Source of the DNA: Oscillospiraceae bacterium
Lineage (GTDB): Bacteria > Bacillota > Clostridia > Oscillospirales > Ruminococcaceae
Assembly: GCA_014799385.1 (NCBI GenBank)
Contig: JAAVIC010000001.1
Span: 53,414 to 117,413 of the forward strand
DNA length: 64,000 bases
Direction: 5' to 3'
A program made the position numbers and the translations under genes. The notes below the pieces were generated by a model that had not been told where the DNA came from, ran no database searches, and saw nothing but the letters and a program-made list of their open reading frames with translations. Shown here piece by piece: positions 25,357 through 33,700 of the stretch. How positions within the stretch are numbered: position 1 is the first letter of the stretch; every line of letters begins with the position of its first letter.

Positions 25357-26352
25357 ATATCGTCACGCTTGCGCCGCAAAATTACGCTTCGACCATTATG
25401 AGTGCGCTTGCTATCATAGGAAATGCCGTATTCATCAAGCAAGCGTCCCGCTGTAACGTTTATCTTGAGAGTGAGGACGTTAGGTTTCATCCACCTTGAG
25501 CAGCTCAACCAATTCCGTAGCCGTTCCTTGCCACTCCGTCCTCTCACCGAGAAATTCCGAGATTTTCTCCAAAAGCGGTTCGGGCGGTTGTTTCCAAAGC
25601 TCCGTTTCCGCGCTCTCAAAATCCCACGCTAACCGTTCCTCGTTTCGAGTAAGGTTTATCTTTTGATCTTGCTGATCGCGCCCCGATATTTCAAGGACTG
25701 CCTTGTTAGATGTTCGCTTTTCCTTATATAAAAGAAAGGCTCCGTCAGCCGCACCAAGCAAGCCGTTTGTTCCCGAAATCATATCAAACGTGTCCTCGGC
25801 TTTTTGTTTTCGAGTATGATGAACTAGCAGCAAGCATATTTTGTGAGTGTCCGCGAATTGCTTTAACTGTGTTATAATATCATAGTCCGTGCTATAGCTG
25901 TAACTCTCTCCGCCTATCTCACGCACTTTTTGCAGAGTATCAATGATGATCAAGCGCGTGTCGGGGTGCTCACGAGTAAAACTTTGGAGTTGCTCGCTCA
26001 ACCCCTTTCCAAGCTGATGAGCCGTTACCGAGAAGTGCAAATCGGGCGCACAGTCCGTGCCGAACATTCGGTACAATCGTTCTTGCAGTCGATGATAGTC
26101 ATCCTCCAACGCGAGATACAGCACCGAGCCTTTACGGACGGGATAATCCCAAAGCGAAAGTCCCGTGCTGACGTGGTACGCAAGCTGTAACATAAAGAAA
26201 CTTTTGCCGACCTTCGGTGCGCCTACAAATAAGTACGTTCCCGCATACAGCAAGCCGTCAACAATCGGCGGCTTGCCGTCATACACATTCTCGTAAAGTT
26301 CCGACATTGAGATAGTCGGAAGATAGGAGGGGTCTGTCATTCGCCTAATCAT
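25353..26352 (-). CDS. RepA-like AAA ATPase, island B, frameshift before the C-terminal domain
   Basis: The first frame (26352-25480, 290 residues) has Walker A GAPKVGKSFFMLQLA near residue 45, LALEDD, Walker B RLIIIDTLQKV and LLLVHHTRK. It stops at KVDET. One base removed near 25488 continues as KPNVLTLKINVTAGRLLDEY to a stop at 25353, a winged-helix-like tail also typical for this family; the total is about 332 residues. The island A counterpart keeps its full length (321). The upstream gap contains a candidate antisense RNA. The ATPase core is intact either way. Confidence 0.78.
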
Positions 26353-26371
26353 CTTTTTGTAAAAATCGGGA

Positions 26372-26400
26372 TTGCTTTTTTCGTCGGATTGTGCTATAAT
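26372..26400 (+). promoter_or_regulatory. Promoter of the candidate antisense RNA
   Basis: TTGCTT (26372-26377), 17-base spacer, TGC-TATAAT (TATAAT 26395-26400), an extended -10 promoter on the plus strand, opposite to all neighbouring island genes. Confidence 0.65.
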
Positions 26401-26406
26401 AGAATT

Positions 26407-26464
26407 ATCAGTTGAGGTCTGCTCCGAGCCTATTGCCGTAGGCTAATAAGGGGCGGTCTTTTCA
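26407..26464 (+). ncRNA. Candidate small antisense RNA upstream of the RepA-like gene
   Basis: A transcript from the promoter just upstream would be about 58 nt. It folds as CTGCTCC/GGGGCGG around GCCTA/TAGGC with loop TTGCCG, and ends in TCTTTT, an intrinsic terminator. It is complementary to the 5' leader of the RepA-like ATPase mRNA if that starts upstream of 26464. This is the layout of counter-transcribed copy-number control RNAs of plasmids. Inference from sequence only. Confidence 0.55.
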
Positions 26465-27544
26465 TTTTCTGTCATTTTCATCATCTCCGTTCTTCATCAG
26501 TTCTTCCAGCTTTGCAGAAAGTTTCTCTTGCTTATTCGGATAGAGGTGCGCATAGACCTGCATCGTAGTTTCTACTCGCTCGTGACCTAACCGTTCCGCA
26601 ATCTCAAGCGGCGGTATTCCCAGCTCATACAAAAGGGCGCAATGGCTATGACGAATATCATGCAGTCTTATCCGCTTGACACCGCTTTTCTTACAGCCGC
26701 GCTCCATCTCGTGGTGCAAGAAGTGTTTGGTGAAAGGGAATATACGCTCGTTGGATTTTATTCCATAAAGGCTTTCACAATACTGCTTGAGCATATCACA
26801 TAAGAAATCGGGTATAGAAATTGTTCGGTTACTCTTCGGTGTTTTGGGCGGAGTGATAACATCTCTATCCTCAATGCGCTGATACGACTTGTTGACAGTC
26901 AGCGTTTTTCCATTAAAATCAATGTCAGCGGGGGTAAGTGCCATAAGTTCACCTATTCTTAGTCCCGTCCAGAACAATGTGCAGTAGGCAACATAAGCCA
27001 TAGGCTTGTCGGAAATACAGTCAGCGAACTTTGTAAACTCGTCCTTTGTCCAGAAATTCATTTCGTCCGCCTTGTTCTTGCCGATCGCTCCTGCTTTGGA
27101 GCAGGGATTTGAACGCAAGTCGTAGTACTTCACCGCATAATTGAAGATTGCGTTAAGCTGATTGTAGACGGTCTTCATATAGGTTTGAGAGTAATCTTTA
27201 GACAGCATCTCATTCTCCCAAGCAATAATATTTGCGGGAGTTATCTCATTGATCTTCTTCGCTCCAAGATATGGCATTATTCTCAAATCGATAATGTAAC
27301 GCTTGGTACGCAGTGTATTCTCGCGCAGACGTGGAGAAATACCCTTAAAATACATCTCTGTGAATTCTGCAAAGGTTACGTTCAAATCGGCTTTCTGTTC
27401 GGACAGAAATGCCCTCAGCCATTCTTCGGCATCGTGCTTGGTATCAAATCCGCGCTTCATAGTTTCTCTGCGCTTGCCTTGCCAATCGGTGTAACGAAAT
27501 CTTATGTACCACTTTCCTGTTTTAGGGTCTTTCTTTGCTCTCAC
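26462..27544 (-). CDS. Tyrosine integrase of island B
   Basis: 360 residues, intact. Start is GTG 27544, overlapping the xis-like stop (GTGA). The arm/core-binding N-terminal half (WYIRFRYTDWQGKRRETMKRGF) precedes the catalytic domain: Arg in GLRIGELMALTPADIDF, HDIRHSHCALL, GHERVETTMQVYAHLYP with the Tyr nucleophile. It likely recombines the core TNCCCACTC at guaA. It aligns along its length with the broken island A integrase, so it might also act on island A junctions, although the arm repeats differ (GAGGTCA versus GTTGCCA). Confidence 0.95.
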   Translation of the reverse strand: MRAKKDPKTGKWYIRFRYTDWQGKRRETMKRGFDTKHDAEEWLRAFLSEQKADLNVTFAEFTEMYFKGISPRLRENTLRTKRYIIDLRIMPYLGAKKINEITPANIIAWENEMLSKDYSQTYMKTVYNQLNAIFNYAVKYYDLRSNPCSKAGAIGKNKADEMNFWTKDEFTKFADCISDKPMAYVAYCTLFWTGLRIGELMALTPADIDFNGKTLTVNKSYQRIEDRDVITPPKTPKSNRTISIPDFLCDMLKQYCESLYGIKSNERIFPFTKHFLHHEMERGCKKSGVKRIRLHDIRHSHCALLYELGIPPLEIAERLGHERVETTMQVYAHLYPNKQEKLSAKLEELMKNGDDENDRK

Positions 27545-27753
27545 GTTGCCACACTCCCTTCTGCAAGTGCTGAAAATCCGTACAAACACTTTTCAAGATA
27601 GGCACGGGGAAGTTTGCCGGATATTGTCAGAAAGCCTTGTCTTTTCAGATCTGCGTTCATCTCGCGTATCAGCTTGTAAGCGTGACCGTTCGATATACCC
27701 ATAATTTCCGCCAATTCGGCGGCTGTAATGTAGATGTTCTGCTGTTTCATCAT
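27541..27753 (-). CDS. Small HTH protein, probable excisionase, island B
   Basis: 70 residues from ATG 27753 behind AGGAGG. The segment AAELAEIMGISNGHAYKLIRE is a MerR/Xis-like helix-turn-helix, followed by RQGFLTISGKLPRAYLEKCL, matching the island A protein (EKGFLTISGRVTKTYFMERI). Overlap with the integrase start gives coupled expression. Confidence 0.8.
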   Translation of the reverse strand: MMKQQNIYITAAELAEIMGISNGHAYKLIREMNADLKRQGFLTISGKLPRAYLEKCLYGFSALAEGSVAT

Positions 27754-27868
27754 AAAAATCCTCCTTTTTAAACAAATAACAGGATACTTAATATTTATCG
27801 CTGTACATATACTATACCACAAAAATTTATCGTCGTCAATACCTTTTTCTATAATTTTTAAAAAATAC

Positions 27869-27897
27869 TTGATTTTTTTATATTTTTGTGATATACT
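27869..27897 (+). promoter_or_regulatory. Promoter of island B repressor
   Basis: TTGATT (27869-27874), 17-base spacer, TATACT (27892-27897). Confidence 0.65.
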
Positions 27898-27930
27898 AAT
27901 ATTAAAATAAGATTTGAAGAGGTGTTTTCT

Positions 27931-28533
27931 ATGTCAGAAATTAACTTTGGTGAGCGTATTCGCCTTGTCCGCAAAAATGCAGGGTGCAGTCAAAAGGAGT
28001 TCTGCGCTTTGCTTGATATACCACAGTCCACTTTATCGGCTTACGAAACCGACAGAATGCAGCCGACTATTTCAACACTCGTGAAGATAGCGGAGAAGTT
28101 CAGCGTATCCATCGATTGGCTATGCGGCATTGAAAAGAATGTGTCCGGTTTTGGAACGGTGGGGGAGGCTTTGTGCGCTATTTATGAATTAGCGGAGATC
28201 GAGGGATTAAAAATTGATTTTACTGTAAACGATCGCTTGTCGAACGATACCGAAACACCCAACAACAGGTGGTTTGCGGCAATGACGATATATGGTAATG
28301 ACAGCGACAATCCTTGTAATGCTGATTTTTGCAATGGCATACGTCAAATCTCCGACAATATAAGCGATTTGAATTCCTACTCCATTGCCAAAGATACTTA
28401 CGAAAGCGAAAAAGACCGAATGAGGTCATATTACGCAAATCCGATAAAGAAAAGAGAAATTCCCGACCTCTCTCGCGAGGAACGGCAAAAGAAACATCTG
28501 GAATGGGTCAAACAGCATTTAGAGGATGAGTAA
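27931..28533 (+). CDS. XRE-family repressor, island B
   Basis: 200 residues from ATG 27931 (GAAGAGG upstream; a GTG at 27922 is less likely). HTH region: ERIRLVRKNAGCSQKEFCAL...STLSAYETDRMQPTISTL, then about 120 residues of unassigned sequence. It is divergent from xis-integrase, as in island A, but its C-terminal part is unrelated to the island A repressor, so the two islands probably do not repress each other. Confidence 0.85.
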   Translation: MSEINFGERIRLVRKNAGCSQKEFCALLDIPQSTLSAYETDRMQPTISTLVKIAEKFSVSIDWLCGIEKNVSGFGTVGEALCAIYELAEIEGLKIDFTVNDRLSNDTETPNNRWFAAMTIYGNDSDNPCNADFCNGIRQISDNISDLNSYSIAKDTYESEKDRMRSYYANPIKKREIPDLSREERQKKHLEWVKQHLEDE

Positions 28534-28546
28534 AATTCAACGCGAC

Positions 28547-28574
28547 AAAAGAGCCGCTGCGGTTGCAACGGCTC
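28547..28574 (-). terminator. Terminator between converging repressor and cargo gene
   Basis: GAGCCG and CGGCTC pair around a 12-base loop. On the minus strand TTTTGTC follows, so it terminates the 28592-29197 gene and may serve both strands. Confidence 0.7.
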
Positions 28575-28591
28575 TAAAACTATTAAACCAT

Positions 28592-29197
28592 TTAAGCTAC
28601 TTGCTCAAAAATACTCTTTTGTAAATTCAAGTAGTATTGCAAATCTTCATATGTGTTCTTTTTAGACAGTTTAGGCTTATTGATAGATTTTATACTGATA
28701 TTATTCGCTTCTGCCAATCGTATAGTGTAATCGAATATGCAATTGATTAAATTGCTAAATTGATATGCTGATATTTTAAAGTTTTTAGGCTTTGAACCCT
28801 TTCCTTTAGACAGTTCATAAATCGATTGATTTAAAGCGTTTATAATATCAACCGTTAACCTACCGTCTTTTGCAGCGTCCAAATACTCTTGAAGGCACTT
28901 GGCGAATTGCTTTTCAAGCTTTCTCCTTTTACGAACAGCAACAAGACTTATACCACTTGTAGCAACACCAGCTACAACTATAACACCTCCACCAATTAAA
29001 AAGGCGTTCTTATGGAGTTTGACATAATCGAGAGCCTTAACTGCCCCTTCCTTTGCAACATCGGCGACAACAGGAAGGTGTTTTGCAACTCTTTTGGTAT
29101 TAGCATCTTTAGCCATACCGCAAAGTTCCAAAATACCAGCTTGAATTGCTGCATATGTTTTGTCATCAACTGACAGATTTACAGGTACTATAGGCAT
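28592..29197 (-). CDS. Hypothetical membrane-anchored protein, island B right end
   Basis: 201 residues, not recognised. The N-terminal 60 residues are soluble (IVPVNLSVDDKTYAAIQAGI), then a hydrophobic segment AFLIGGGVIVVAGVATSGIS (about 66-85) followed by a basic KRRK stop-transfer sequence. The rest is helical and Lys/Asn-rich. It is the last gene before the right arm repeats, a typical accessory position. Lower GC than the chromosome suits acquired DNA. Confidence 0.7.
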   Translation of the reverse strand: MPIVPVNLSVDDKTYAAIQAGILELCGMAKDANTKRVAKHLPVVADVAKEGAVKALDYVKLHKNAFLIGGGVIVVAGVATSGISLVAVRKRRKLEKQFAKCLQEYLDAAKDGRLTVDIINALNQSIYELSKGKGSKPKNFKISAYQFSNLINCIFDYTIRLAEANNISIKSINKPKLSKKNTYEDLQYYLNLQKSIFEQVA

Positions 29198-29286
29198 AAA
29201 GTATCCTCCTTATAGATAGTTTTGCTTCTTATCAGCGTTGAATTTCTCACATAGACACTTACATTTGTGTTTCATTTCAAAGGAAT

Positions 29287-29304
29287 GAGGTCAAAGTGAG
29301 GTCA
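29287..29304 (+). repeat. Arm-type repeats, right end of island B
   Basis: Two copies of GAGGTCA (29287 and 29298), 11 bases apart as at 18918-18935. Confidence 0.65.
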
Positions 29305-29362
29305 AAAGCATTGCAAAGTCTTGACAAATGGCTTTGCAGTGCGGTTTATCGAAAAGTTCGGT

Positions 29363-29375
29363 CTACTCCCACTCA
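29363..29375. other. Attachment core at the guaA 3' end
   Basis: CTACTCCCACTCA includes the guaA stop codon (complement of CTA) and its last three codons. It matches the island cores at 10 of 13 positions with TCCCACTC invariant. Integration here leaves GuaA unchanged. Confidence 0.7.
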
Positions 29376-30904
29376 ATAGTAGCCGGCGGTTTGGAGGTAA
29401 TATCATAAACAATTCGATTAATATTTTTCACCTCGTTGACAATGCGTATGGACACCTTCTCCAGAATGTCATACGGAATACGCGAGAAGTCGGCGGTCAT
29501 AAAGTCGGAGGTCGTCACGCCGCGCAGAGCAAGCGTATAATCGTAAGTTCTTCCGTCGCCCATTACTCCCACGGAGCGCATATTCGTAAGCACCGCGAAG
29601 TACTGATTAATGCTGCGGTCAAGTCCCGCGTTTGCGATTTCCTCGCGGAAGATCGCGTCCGCGTCTTGGAGAATCGTCACCTTTTCGGGAGTAATATCGC
29701 CGATAATGCGTATCGCAAGTCCCGGGCCGGGGAACGGCTGCCGCCATACCAGCTTCTCATCAAGCCCGAGAGTTGTTCCAAGAGCGCGTACCTCGTCCTT
29801 GAACAGCAGACGCAGAGGCTCGATAATCTCCTTGAAGTCCACATAATCAGGCAGTCCGCCGACATTGTGGTGCGACTTGATAACCGCCGCGTCTCCGAGA
29901 CCGCTCTCTATCACATCGGGATAAATCGTTCCTTGAACAAGGAAATCAACCTTGCCGATTTTCTTCGCTTCCTCCTCGAACACGCGGATAAACTCCTCGC
30001 CGATGATTTTCCGCTTGCTCTCCGGCTCGTCTATCCCCGTGAGCTTTCCGAGAAAGCGTTCGCCTGCGTTCACGCGCACGAAATTCACACCGCTGTTCGC
30101 GAACGCAGCCTCAACCTCATCGCCCTCATTTTTTCGCATTAAACCGTGGTCAACGAAAATACAGGTAAGCTGACTTCCGATAGCATTCGCCAGCAGCTTG
30201 CACGCAACCGAGCTGTCCACGCCGCCCGACAGCGCGAGCAGAGCCTTTCCGCTGCCTACCTTCTCGCGGATTTCGCGAATCGCGGTCTCGGCATACTTCT
30301 CCATCGTCCAGTCGCCCTTACAGCCGCAGACCTTGTACAGGAAGTTTCCGAGCATTTCAAAGCCCTGTTCGGTGTGATTCACTTCGGGGTGGAACTGCGT
30401 TCCGTAGAATTTCTTTTCGGGATTCTCAATCGCTCCGTACGGGCATTTGTCGCTGTGGCAAATCGCGCGGAATCCCTCGGGCAACTTTTCGATATGATCA
30501 TTGTGGCTCATCCATACCACGGACTTTTCCTTTAACCCACCAAACAGCAGCGACTCTGTATCAAATTCGCAGTCGGTTCTTCCGAACTCCGCAACTGCGG
30601 AATCGTTCGCCTTTTCAACTGTTCCGCCCAATCCGTAGACCATAAACTGCGCGCCGTAGCAGATTCCGAAAATCGGAACTCCCAGCTCGAAAATTTCCGC
30701 GCCCATACGCGGCGAATCCTCCAGATAAACCGAATTTGGACCGCCCGTGAAAATTATCCCCTTGGGATTTTTCGCGCGGATCTCCTCAATCGGCGTCTTG
30801 TACGATATAACCTCACAATAAATTTTGTGCTCGCGCACTCTTCTCGCAATCAACTGATTATATTGACCGCCAAAATCAATTACCAATACCAATTCGTGTT
30901 CCAT
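29363..30904 (-). CDS. guaA: GMP synthase (glutamine-hydrolysing)
   Basis: Aminates XMP to GMP using glutamine and ATP in purine biosynthesis, in the cytosol. 513 residues, full length. The N-terminal class I amidotransferase has Cys near residue 81 in FGICYGAQ and a His-Glu pair in [12 protein letters not shown]. The ATP pyrophosphatase loop is [11 protein letters not shown]. The C-terminal dimerization domain ends PPATIEWE. The 3' end is the integration hotspot used by both islands. Upstream, the ribosome site AAGGAG is the end of a palindromic UTR element. Confidence 0.98.
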   Translation of the reverse strand: MEHELVLVIDFGGQYNQLIARRVREHKIYCEVISYKTPIEEIRAKNPKGIIFTGGPNSVYLEDSPRMGAEIFELGVPIFGICYGAQFMVYGLGGTVEKANDSAVAEFGRTDCEFDTESLLFGGLKEKSVVWMSHNDHIEKLPEGFRAICHSDKCPYGAIENPEKKFYGTQFHPEVNHTEQGFEMLGNFLYKVCGCKGDWTMEKYAETAIREIREKVGSGKALLALSGGVDSSVACKLLANAIGSQLTCIFVDHGLMRKNEGDEVEAAFANSGVNFVRVNAGERFLGKLTGIDEPESKRKIIGEEFIRVFEEEAKKIGKVDFLVQGTIYPDVIESGLGDAAVIKSHHNVGGLPDYVDFKEIIEPLRLLFKDEVRALGTTLGLDEKLVWRQPFPGPGLAIRIIGDITPEKVTILQDADAIFREEIANAGLDRSINQYFAVLTNMRSVGVMGDGRTYDYTLALRGVTTSDFMTADFSRIPYDILEKVSIRIVNEVKNINRIVYDITSKPPATIEWE

Positions 30905-30925
30905 AATCTTCTCCTTATTTTAATG

Positions 30926-31061
30926 GCAAATTCAAAACCGTGCGCACTTCGTGCGCACTCGCCTGAGCGACCCGTCCCACCGCTTCGCGGTGCGACGTGC
31001 CGCTCGCGTTTTGAATTTGCACTAGTCACCTATAACTTGCCGTGGGTTATAACGTGCTAAA
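30926..31061 (-). repeat. Palindromic 5'-UTR element upstream of guaA, with tail
   Basis: Arms GCAAATTCAAAAC/GTTTTGAATTTGC (30926 to 31020), inner hairpins TGCGCAC/GTGCGCA and a CCGTCCCACCG-type stem, then the family tail CACTAGTCACC...GGTTATAACGTGCTAAA. The gene-proximal side runs into TTAAAATAAGGAG and the guaA start. Confidence 0.85.
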
Positions 31062-31118
31062 TTTATACCCCGAGAGGTTGTTTTTTATAACACATCACAC
31101 CGCTCCGCGTTATTCCGC

Positions 31119-31181
31119 GCCGCTCGCGTTTTGAATTTGCACTAGTCACCTATAACTTGCCGTGGGTTATAACGTGCTAAA
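31119..31181 (-). repeat. Exact partial copy of the guaA UTR element
   Basis: The 63 bases 31119-31181 are identical to 30999-31061, exactly 120 bases apart: the distal outer arm plus the TTATAACGTGCTAAA tail. A tandem duplication. The gap 30905-31450 thus holds this family plus the MITE below and no gene. Confidence 0.85.
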
Positions 31182-31202
31182 CTCACAACCCGGTAGGTCG
31201 TT

Positions 31203-31383
31203 TTAAGGCAATACCGCACAAAGATTGTCGTCCGATTACGTTAAGTAAATTTTTCGTCAGATTGCACAAAACGACGAAGTAATACTGGCGTATTTCGAGG
31301 AGTTTTGTGCAAAAATGACGGAAAATTTACAAGTAAGCGGGCGGCAAAGCGCGAAGCGCGGTCTTTGCGCGGTGTTGCCTTAA
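31203..31383. mobile_element. MITE-like hairpin element with 22-bp terminal inverted repeats
   Basis: The left end TTAAGGCAATACCGCACAAAGA and the inverted right end agree at 20 of 22 positions. Internal TAAATTTTTCGTCA and TGACGGAAAATTTA pair as well. 181 bases, no ORF. Mobilization by an unlinked transposase is inferred. Confidence 0.75.
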
Positions 31384-31450
31384 TATAACGTTCCAAGCTG
31401 CGCCTATCGCACGGTGGATTACGCGCCTGCGACAGGCGAGAACCCCAAGT

Positions 31451-32296
31451 TTATATACAGTCTGATACGGTTTCCTTAACGGCAATCAACGTATCCATAC
31501 AATGTTTATGAGGAGTACCGCCGCTGTTGCAGTCAAAGATTACCTCCTCGCACCGCTCAAATCTCCAATCGTGAAAATATCCGAAAAGCTCTCCCGAATG
31601 CCACGTTGGAAAATGCCCCGGCTCTTGGTCGGGCGGATTTTGAATGAACGGTTTTTGTACAAACACGTTCAGCGCGTTTACACCGCCCGCTGCCGTATGC
31701 CGTTTCCAATTGTCAAGCACCTCGCCGCGAACCTCCTCCGGCAAATAGTGCAGCACCCCGGAGCAAAAGATAACATCGAACTCTTTTTCGAGACGATAGT
31801 CGATAATATCCGCGCGAAAGAAATCAATATCCACGCCGTGCCGCTCCGCGAGCCGTTTCGCCTTTTCAATGCCCGAACCCGTGATGTCGAACGCGCTTAC
31901 CTTGTACCCGTTTTTCGAGAAGAAAACAGCGTCCTTGCCCTCGCCGCAGCCAACGTCCAATATCTTGAGAGGTCTGTCGGGCGGGAGTATTCTCAGCACC
32001 TCCAGACACATAAACGATGGTTTTACGCCCCAATAGTACTCCGTATCCTTGTAGCGTTCCTCGTAGTAAGCGGAGGTCTTTTTCTCCGCCGCATACCCCA
32101 ACAGTGCGTCAATGTTTGTACCAAACACCGCCGCCAGCTCGGGCAGCAGCGAAATATCGGGCGCGGTCGTACCGTTTTCCCACTTGCTGACCGCTTGATA
32201 TGTCACGCCGAGCTTTCCCGCAAGCTCCTCTTGTGTAAGACCGTTTTGCTTTCGCAGCGTTTGGATATTTTTACCGATAGTGTTGATAATAAACAC
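31451..32296 (-). CDS. XRE regulator fused to SAM-dependent methyltransferase
   Basis: 281 residues. An N-terminal HTH (IQTLRKQNGLTQEELAGKLG...SKWENGTTAPD, residues 10-50) is joined to a class I methyltransferase (LKILDVGCGEGKDAVFFSKNG near 110; VIFCSGVLHYLPEEV near 175) like TehB-type enzymes. The methylated substrate and DNA target are unknown. Start is GTG 32296, directly behind AAAGGAA, so the spacing is unusually short and an ATT a few codons in cannot be excluded. Flanked by repeats on one side and the NAD salvage operon on the other. Confidence 0.85.
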   Translation of the reverse strand: MFIINTIGKNIQTLRKQNGLTQEELAGKLGVTYQAVSKWENGTTAPDISLLPELAAVFGTNIDALLGYAAEKKTSAYYEERYKDTEYYWGVKPSFMCLEVLRILPPDRPLKILDVGCGEGKDAVFFSKNGYKVSAFDITGSGIEKAKRLAERHGVDIDFFRADIIDYRLEKEFDVIFCSGVLHYLPEEVRGEVLDNWKRHTAAGGVNALNVFVQKPFIQNPPDQEPGHFPTWHSGELFGYFHDWRFERCEEVIFDCNSGGTPHKHCMDTLIAVKETVSDCI

Positions 32297-32384
32297 TTCC
32301 TTTCAACCCTATTGTATCACCAACCGCTTTGTAAAGCAATAACCTGTTTTAACAATCGGCGCGGCTTTTCAACCATCGGTTGAA

Positions 32385-33698
32385 TTACACGCGCATATCC
32401 AACATCGACAGCGTTATTCCCGCAGGTCCAAACCGCCGGAAGAAATCATTCAGCCGTTCTTTTGTTTCGGGAGTTTCGGCGATTCTGTCCGAATACGAGA
32501 GCATCTGATACATCATAAAGAACATTGCGCGTACCGCAATATCCTCGCCCGACTTGAAATACTGCTCGAAATCGTCTGCGGCGGTTTTCAGCTCGTGAAT
32601 CCGCGCTACAAGCGACTTCGGAATCTTCGCTTCGTCTGCGGTTATCTCGGCGAACGCCCTCGCCGAATCGAGCAGCTTATCCTTAAGCTCACGCTCGATT
32701 TGTTCCATCGTCAGCTTTCCGCTTTCAATTACCTCGCGCAAGTTTCGGCTTGCCTTTATGTATATATCGCCCCATATCGGCTCAATGGTAAGCCCCGCGG
32801 AATCTGTTGCGGGCTTGCTTTCGGGAATCGTTTCGATTATCGGAGCGTGATTTATAAACTCCGAGATATGCTTGGTTTCCTCAGATATCGCCGTACTTTC
32901 GGGAATCTCTTCAATGACATCATCGACATCATCAAAATCACCGAAATCCATATCGTTGATTTCGCTTAATGACTGCGCCAGATAGAACAATGTTTCCTCG
33001 CGCGACATATTCTGGATTTTCTCGCGCGCCTCGGATTCGCTTTCCTCGGGTTCTTCGGTCGGATTTTTCGCAGGCTTTTCGGAAATCCAGTTTATTCCCT
33101 CATCGGGAATCGGCGCGGGAGCGTACCCCTCGGGCAGCGGTCTCTCATGCGGAATTTCAATCTCCGAAATCACGGGTTCGCCGTCCTCAAATACAATATC
33201 ATCGGAATTTATTTCGCTTATCCCGTGATTTACCAACGCGCTTTCCGCCAGATTTTGCGCGATTATTTCCGCGTATTCCTCGGTCTGACGTTTCTTCTCC
33301 TCGACAACCTCGGGTGGTATTGAGGATACGGGTTCAACGGAAGCCTTCGATGATTCCGTAAGCTCGGAGAGCAGCGATTTAAGCTCGGACTTGTCCAGTG
33401 AATAATCCGAGATTCTCACCTCAAAGCCCTCGCCCGAAATCAACAGCTCGTCCGCGAAAGAGTCCTCAAAGCTGCTGATTATCTGCGCGGACTTGATTCC
33501 GTCATAGCGAATCCACCGCGTTTCTCCGGCGAGATTCACCGCTATTCCGTCCTCATAGAACGCGATACCGCGAGAGCCGTCCCGGCTCTGCGAAATGTCC
33601 AGAACCGCTATGATGTTCCCCTCGGCGAACGCGCACGCGGCGTCCTCGCGGAACGCGGGGCAGACCGCCTTGCACCGTTCGATGATGTTCGCGTCCAC
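32385..33698 (-). CDS. Acidic protein of unknown function in the NAD salvage operon
   Basis: 437 residues from GTG 33698 (AGGAGGG seven bases upstream; a TTG overlapping the pncB stop is the alternative). Residues 1-110 show alternating beta pattern (GSRGIAFYEDGIAVNLAG, RWIRYDGIKSAQI, EVRISDYSLDKSELKSLL) like a bacterial PH-type domain. The middle is acidic and low in complexity (EEPEESESEAREKIQ). The C-terminus is helical (REVIESGKLTMEQIERELKD). No enzyme motif recognised. Translational coupling to pncB suggests a linked role. Confidence 0.72.
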   Translation of the reverse strand: MDANIIERCKAVCPAFREDAACAFAEGNIIAVLDISQSRDGSRGIAFYEDGIAVNLAGETRWIRYDGIKSAQIISSFEDSFADELLISGEGFEVRISDYSLDKSELKSLLSELTESSKASVEPVSSIPPEVVEEKKRQTEEYAEIIAQNLAESALVNHGISEINSDDIVFEDGEPVISEIEIPHERPLPEGYAPAPIPDEGINWISEKPAKNPTEEPEESESEAREKIQNMSREETLFYLAQSLSEINDMDFGDFDDVDDVIEEIPESTAISEETKHISEFINHAPIIETIPESKPATDSAGLTIEPIWGDIYIKASRNLREVIESGKLTMEQIERELKDKLLDSARAFAEITADEAKIPKSLVARIHELKTAADDFEQYFKSGEDIAVRAMFFMMYQMLSYSDRIAETPETKERLNDFFRRFGPAGITLSMLDMRV

Positions 33699-33700
33699 CG

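Noticed and set aside
25260..25370. CRISPR-like look of CGTGACG repeats
   Set aside because: Only three short units, mostly as an inverted repeat; no regular spacers and no cas genes in the window.
30900..31190. Repeat pair upstream of guaA as a CRISPR or tandem regulatory RNA such as a guanine riboswitch
   Set aside because: The repeats are the palindromic UTR family seen at unrelated genes; no purine riboswitch core is visible.
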